DNA of 6,714 nucleotides, taken from positions 1 to 6,714 of the forward strand of contig CAIVTL010000455.1 of the NCBI GenBank assembly GCA_903908785.1, read 5' to 3'. Of the stretch, positions 5,702 through 6,714 are shown one piece after another; position 1 is the first letter of the stretch; each line of letters starts with the position of its first letter. The DNA is from Caldifarciminota bacterium (GTDB taxonomy: Bacteria > Hydrothermota > Tepidihabitantia > Tepidihabitantales > Tepidihabitantaceae). The translations under genes were made by a program, and so were the position numbers. The notes beneath the pieces were generated by a model, which saw nothing but the letters and a program-made list of their open reading frames with translations, did not search any database and had not been told where the DNA came from.

Positions 5702-5783
5702 CGACATGGTTGTTGACCGGTTCACATAGCAAGACGGCCGCGCGAGACCGGGGAACGGAAAACGGAAGCCCGCGCGGCCAGTT

Positions 5784-5811
5784 TGCAATCTGGAATCTTG
5801 AATCTGGAATG
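5784..5811 (+). repeat. 7-bp tandem array H (TGGAATC-like)
   Basis: Four heptamers are in phase: TGCAATC, TGGAATC, TTGAATC, TGGAATG. The first equals a rotation of the array D unit, which hints at common ancestry. Confidence 0.7.
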
Positions 5812-5826
5812 GTCCGGCTGGACACT

Positions 5827-5843
5827 CGCGGCCCTCGGCCGCG
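5827..5843. repeat. Short GC-rich hairpin
   Basis: CGCGGCC and GGCCGCG form a 7-bp stem around a CTC loop. On the - strand it lies about 140 bases after the hicA stop. No T-run is present. Confidence 0.4.
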
Positions 5844-5979
5844 GCTAACCCCCAACTGCTCTCTGCTGACTCGCCGCCTTCGGCAGCGTCGCGTCGGGAA
5901 TCGCTCATCGTATCGCCGGGGCGTGACTGCCGGTGACCCGAGCGTCGAAGCGCCGTGGCCGGTTACAGGCCTCGGGTTC

Positions 5980-6201
5980 TTACAGGAGCGAAACGAAGGC
6001 CTCGACCGTCAGGCCCGACTGTCGGATGATTGCCCGCAACGTGCCGCGGTCGAGTTCCTTGTGGTCGGGCACGACCAACTGCGCGAAAGGCGCGTTTCGT
6101 CGGAGGACGATGTGGCTGCCTTCCTGCCGCCTGAAAAAGAAACCGGCCCTCTCGAGCGCGCGAACGCACTCGCGACCGGAGACGCGCGGCAGCTTGCTCA
6201 C
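5980..6201 (-). CDS. hicA: HicA-family mRNA interferase toxin
   Basis: HicA is a small double-stranded-RNA-binding-fold toxin that cleaves mRNA and is blocked by its HicB partner. The 73-residue product shows the family layout: SKLPRVSGRECVRALERAGF at 2-21, then RRQEGSH at 24-30 with the catalytic-type histidine H30. VVPDHKELDRGTLRAIIRQSGL follows near 43-64 and a short C-terminal tail ends the protein. All are in the expected order and length. The GTG start at 6201 overlaps the hicB stop by four bases (GTGA), which both fixes the start and implies translational coupling. A longer frame from 6354 is open, but its extra residues only shadow hicB. The gene stands alone with its antitoxin on the - strand, convergent to the radical SAM gene. 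It appears intact. Confidence 0.9.
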   Translation of the reverse strand: MSKLPRVSGRECVRALERAGFFFRRQEGSHIVLRRNAPFAQLVVPDHKELDRGTLRAIIRQSGLTVEAFVSLL

Positions 6202-6404
6202 ACAGCGACGAGCAGAGCCTCGAAACGGTCGGGAGGGACGGCCAGATGGTCCTCTTCGAGCGCGGCGACGTAGCCACGAATGGCCTCCTTCATGTTCGCC
6301 ACCGCCTCCTCCCGCGTCTTGCCCTGCGAGATGCAGCCCGGCAGACTCGGGCACTCCGAAACCCAGTAGCCGTCTTCACCCGGGTAAACGACAATTTGCC
6401 TCAT
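6198..6404 (-). CDS. hicB: HicB-like antitoxin, short form
   Basis: HicB proteins neutralise HicA and, when they carry a DNA-binding domain, repress their own operon. This 68-residue protein has the HicB core: IVVYPGEDGYWVSECPSLPGC at 4-24, then SQGKTREEAVANMKEAIRGYV near 26-46. The acidic/aliphatic tail ends FEALLVAV. The core is complete, but the usual C-terminal helix-turn-helix or ribbon-helix-helix is absent, so self-repression by this protein alone is doubtful. Antitoxin precedes toxin, the reverse of the E. coli hicAB order but common elsewhere. The ATG at 6404 is preceded by GGAG at 6416-6419 with an unusually long 11-base spacing, and by a TATAAT only 5 bases away, so translation may start on a leaderless or nearly leaderless mRNA. 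Confidence 0.9.
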   Translation of the reverse strand: MRQIVVYPGEDGYWVSECPSLPGCISQGKTREEAVANMKEAIRGYVAALEEDHLAVPPDRFEALLVAV

Positions 6405-6409
6405 GCTTG

Positions 6410-6438
6410 ATTATACTCCAGCCTGCCGTCCGCCGCAA
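6410..6438 (-). promoter_or_regulatory. Candidate promoter of hicB-hicA abutting the start codon
   Basis: On the - strand a perfect TATAAT occupies 6410-6415 and TTGCGG (3 of 6 matches to the -35 consensus) occupies 6433-6438, exactly 17 bases apart. The -10 element ends 5 bases before the hicB ATG. Transcription would therefore begin at or next to the start codon. Confidence 0.45.
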
Positions 6439-6456
6439 GCCGTCACGACCGCCACT

Positions 6457-6714
6457 ATGAGCTGCAGACTGGTCACTGGAAACTCGCGCGCAGCGCGTGT
6501 GGCTTCGGTAGACTACCGGTCGAACAGCGAAGCGGATAGCTGGGGCAATTGCAGGGGTAGCTACAGGTCGAACTACTTGCCCGACAGCCGGGCCAGCTAC
6601 CGGTGGAACTCCTGCCCCGGCAACCGGTCGAGCAACCCGTCCAGCAGTTCCTCAGGCAATCGGCCGAACCGCGGCACGGGTTGCCCGTGGAACTGCCGGC
6701 CCTGCTATCGGTCA
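6457..6714 (+). CDS. Possible partial gene for a four-residue-repeat protein, 3' end outside window
   Basis: From ATG 6457 the frame is open for 86 codons to the window edge. After about 18 non-repetitive residues it becomes a run of tetrapeptides such as YRSN, SWGN, YRSN, YLPD, YRWN, NRSS, NRPN and CPWN. They are rich in Ser, Arg, Asn, Gly and Cys. By hand count over the array, about 85% of third codon positions are G or C in this frame, higher than in the other frames I counted. Its first positions are unusually AT-rich, however, and no ribosome binding site is visible. The opposite strand also has an open frame (6473-6712) with Ser/Thr/Gly/Cys tetrads such as SSTG and CSTG. I do not recognise either product; this may be non-coding satellite DNA. 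Confidence 0.3.
   Translation, partial: MSCRLVTGNSRAARVASVDYRSNSEADSWGNCRGSYRSNYLPDSRASYRWNSCPGNRSSNPSSSSSGNRPNRGTGCPWNCRPCYRS
6513..6714. repeat. Degenerate 12-bp tandem array running off the window
   Basis: Seventeen units remain in a strict 12-base register. The clearest are CTACCGGTCGAA (6513), CTACAGGTCGAA (6561), CTACCGGTGGAA (6597), CAACCGGTCGAG (6621) and CAATCGGCCGAA (6657). Position 1 is C in 14 of 17 units and position 4 is C in 14 of 17. No insertion or deletion breaks the register in 202 bases. Confidence 0.85.

Larger units (their letters stand above)
5102..5979. other. Gene-poor convergent intergenic region rich in 6-bp and 7-bp periodic DNA
   Basis: No convincing gene lies here. 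The open frames of up to about 97 codons on the - strand and the longer frame from 5653 on the + strand lack homology, ribosome binding sites and plausible composition. The contents are hexamer-periodic stretches (5115-5150 and 5245-5352), heptamer arrays (5148-5210 and 5784-5811), and several inverted repeats. A 6-bp stem pairs GGGCAG (5487-5492) with CTGCCC (5501-5506). The region separates the + strand radical SAM gene from the - strand hicA. Confidence 0.65.

Noticed and set aside
5827..5843. Terminator for hicA
   Set aside because: The hairpin is about 140 bases past the hicA stop and has no T-run on that strand; I kept it only as a short hairpin.
5560..5979. tRNA or other structured RNA gene
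   Set aside because: I looked for cloverleaf arms and a T-loop GGTTCRANNC context. The GGTTCA occurrences belong to a simple hairpin without acceptor or anticodon stems.
5653..6273. + strand open frame of 206 codons
   Set aside because: It runs antisense through hicA and part of hicB, which are well supported; it has no ribosome binding site and no recognisable domain.

Overview
The window is GC-rich bacterial DNA. Several signs point to an uncultivated lineage near the FCB group or candidate division WOR-3: a System II cytochrome c biogenesis pair, a secreted protein with a T9SS/FlgD-like C-terminal sorting domain, and many short tandem repeats placed both between and inside genes. That placement is inferred from gene content and style, not proven.

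Layout. (1) 3-2374, + strand: a compact cluster of the 3' part of a ResB-like gene, ccsA (ATGA overlap) and a secreted protein with an N-terminal CX3CH haem-binding-like motif, a choice-of-anchor V (Reeler-like) domain and a C-terminal sorting domain. The first two would make a cytochrome c synthase and the third may be one of its substrates. (2) 2375-5101, + strand: a hairpin, a candidate promoter and a REP-like palindrome pair lead into a class II CCA-adding/poly(A) polymerase-type nucleotidyltransferase with an HD domain. A COG0731-type radical SAM protein with a C-terminal winged-helix-like tail follows. Both proteins carry repeat-encoded insertions. (3) 5102-5979: 878 bp with no convincing gene, built largely of 6-bp and 7-bp periodic sequence, plus inverted repeats. 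(4) 5980-6404, - strand: a small hicB-hicA toxin-antitoxin pair with a GTGA overlap and a promoter-like TATAAT almost touching the hicB start. (5) 6457-6714, + strand: an open frame running off the window. From 6513 it is a degenerate 12-bp array encoding a four-residue repeat.

The most unusual feature is the set of heptanucleotide arrays between 3354 and 5811. Each has its own 7-bp unit, but most have about five units (about 35 bp). Six of them lie inside, or directly at the start of, the nucleotidyltransferase and radical SAM genes. In one array a single substitution removes the only in-frame stop that the repeat consensus would create. In another, loss or gain of one unit would truncate the winged-helix tail. 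A separate palindromic REP-like element also encodes an insertion in the nucleotidyltransferase. These genes appear to tolerate, and perhaps exploit, repeat invasion.
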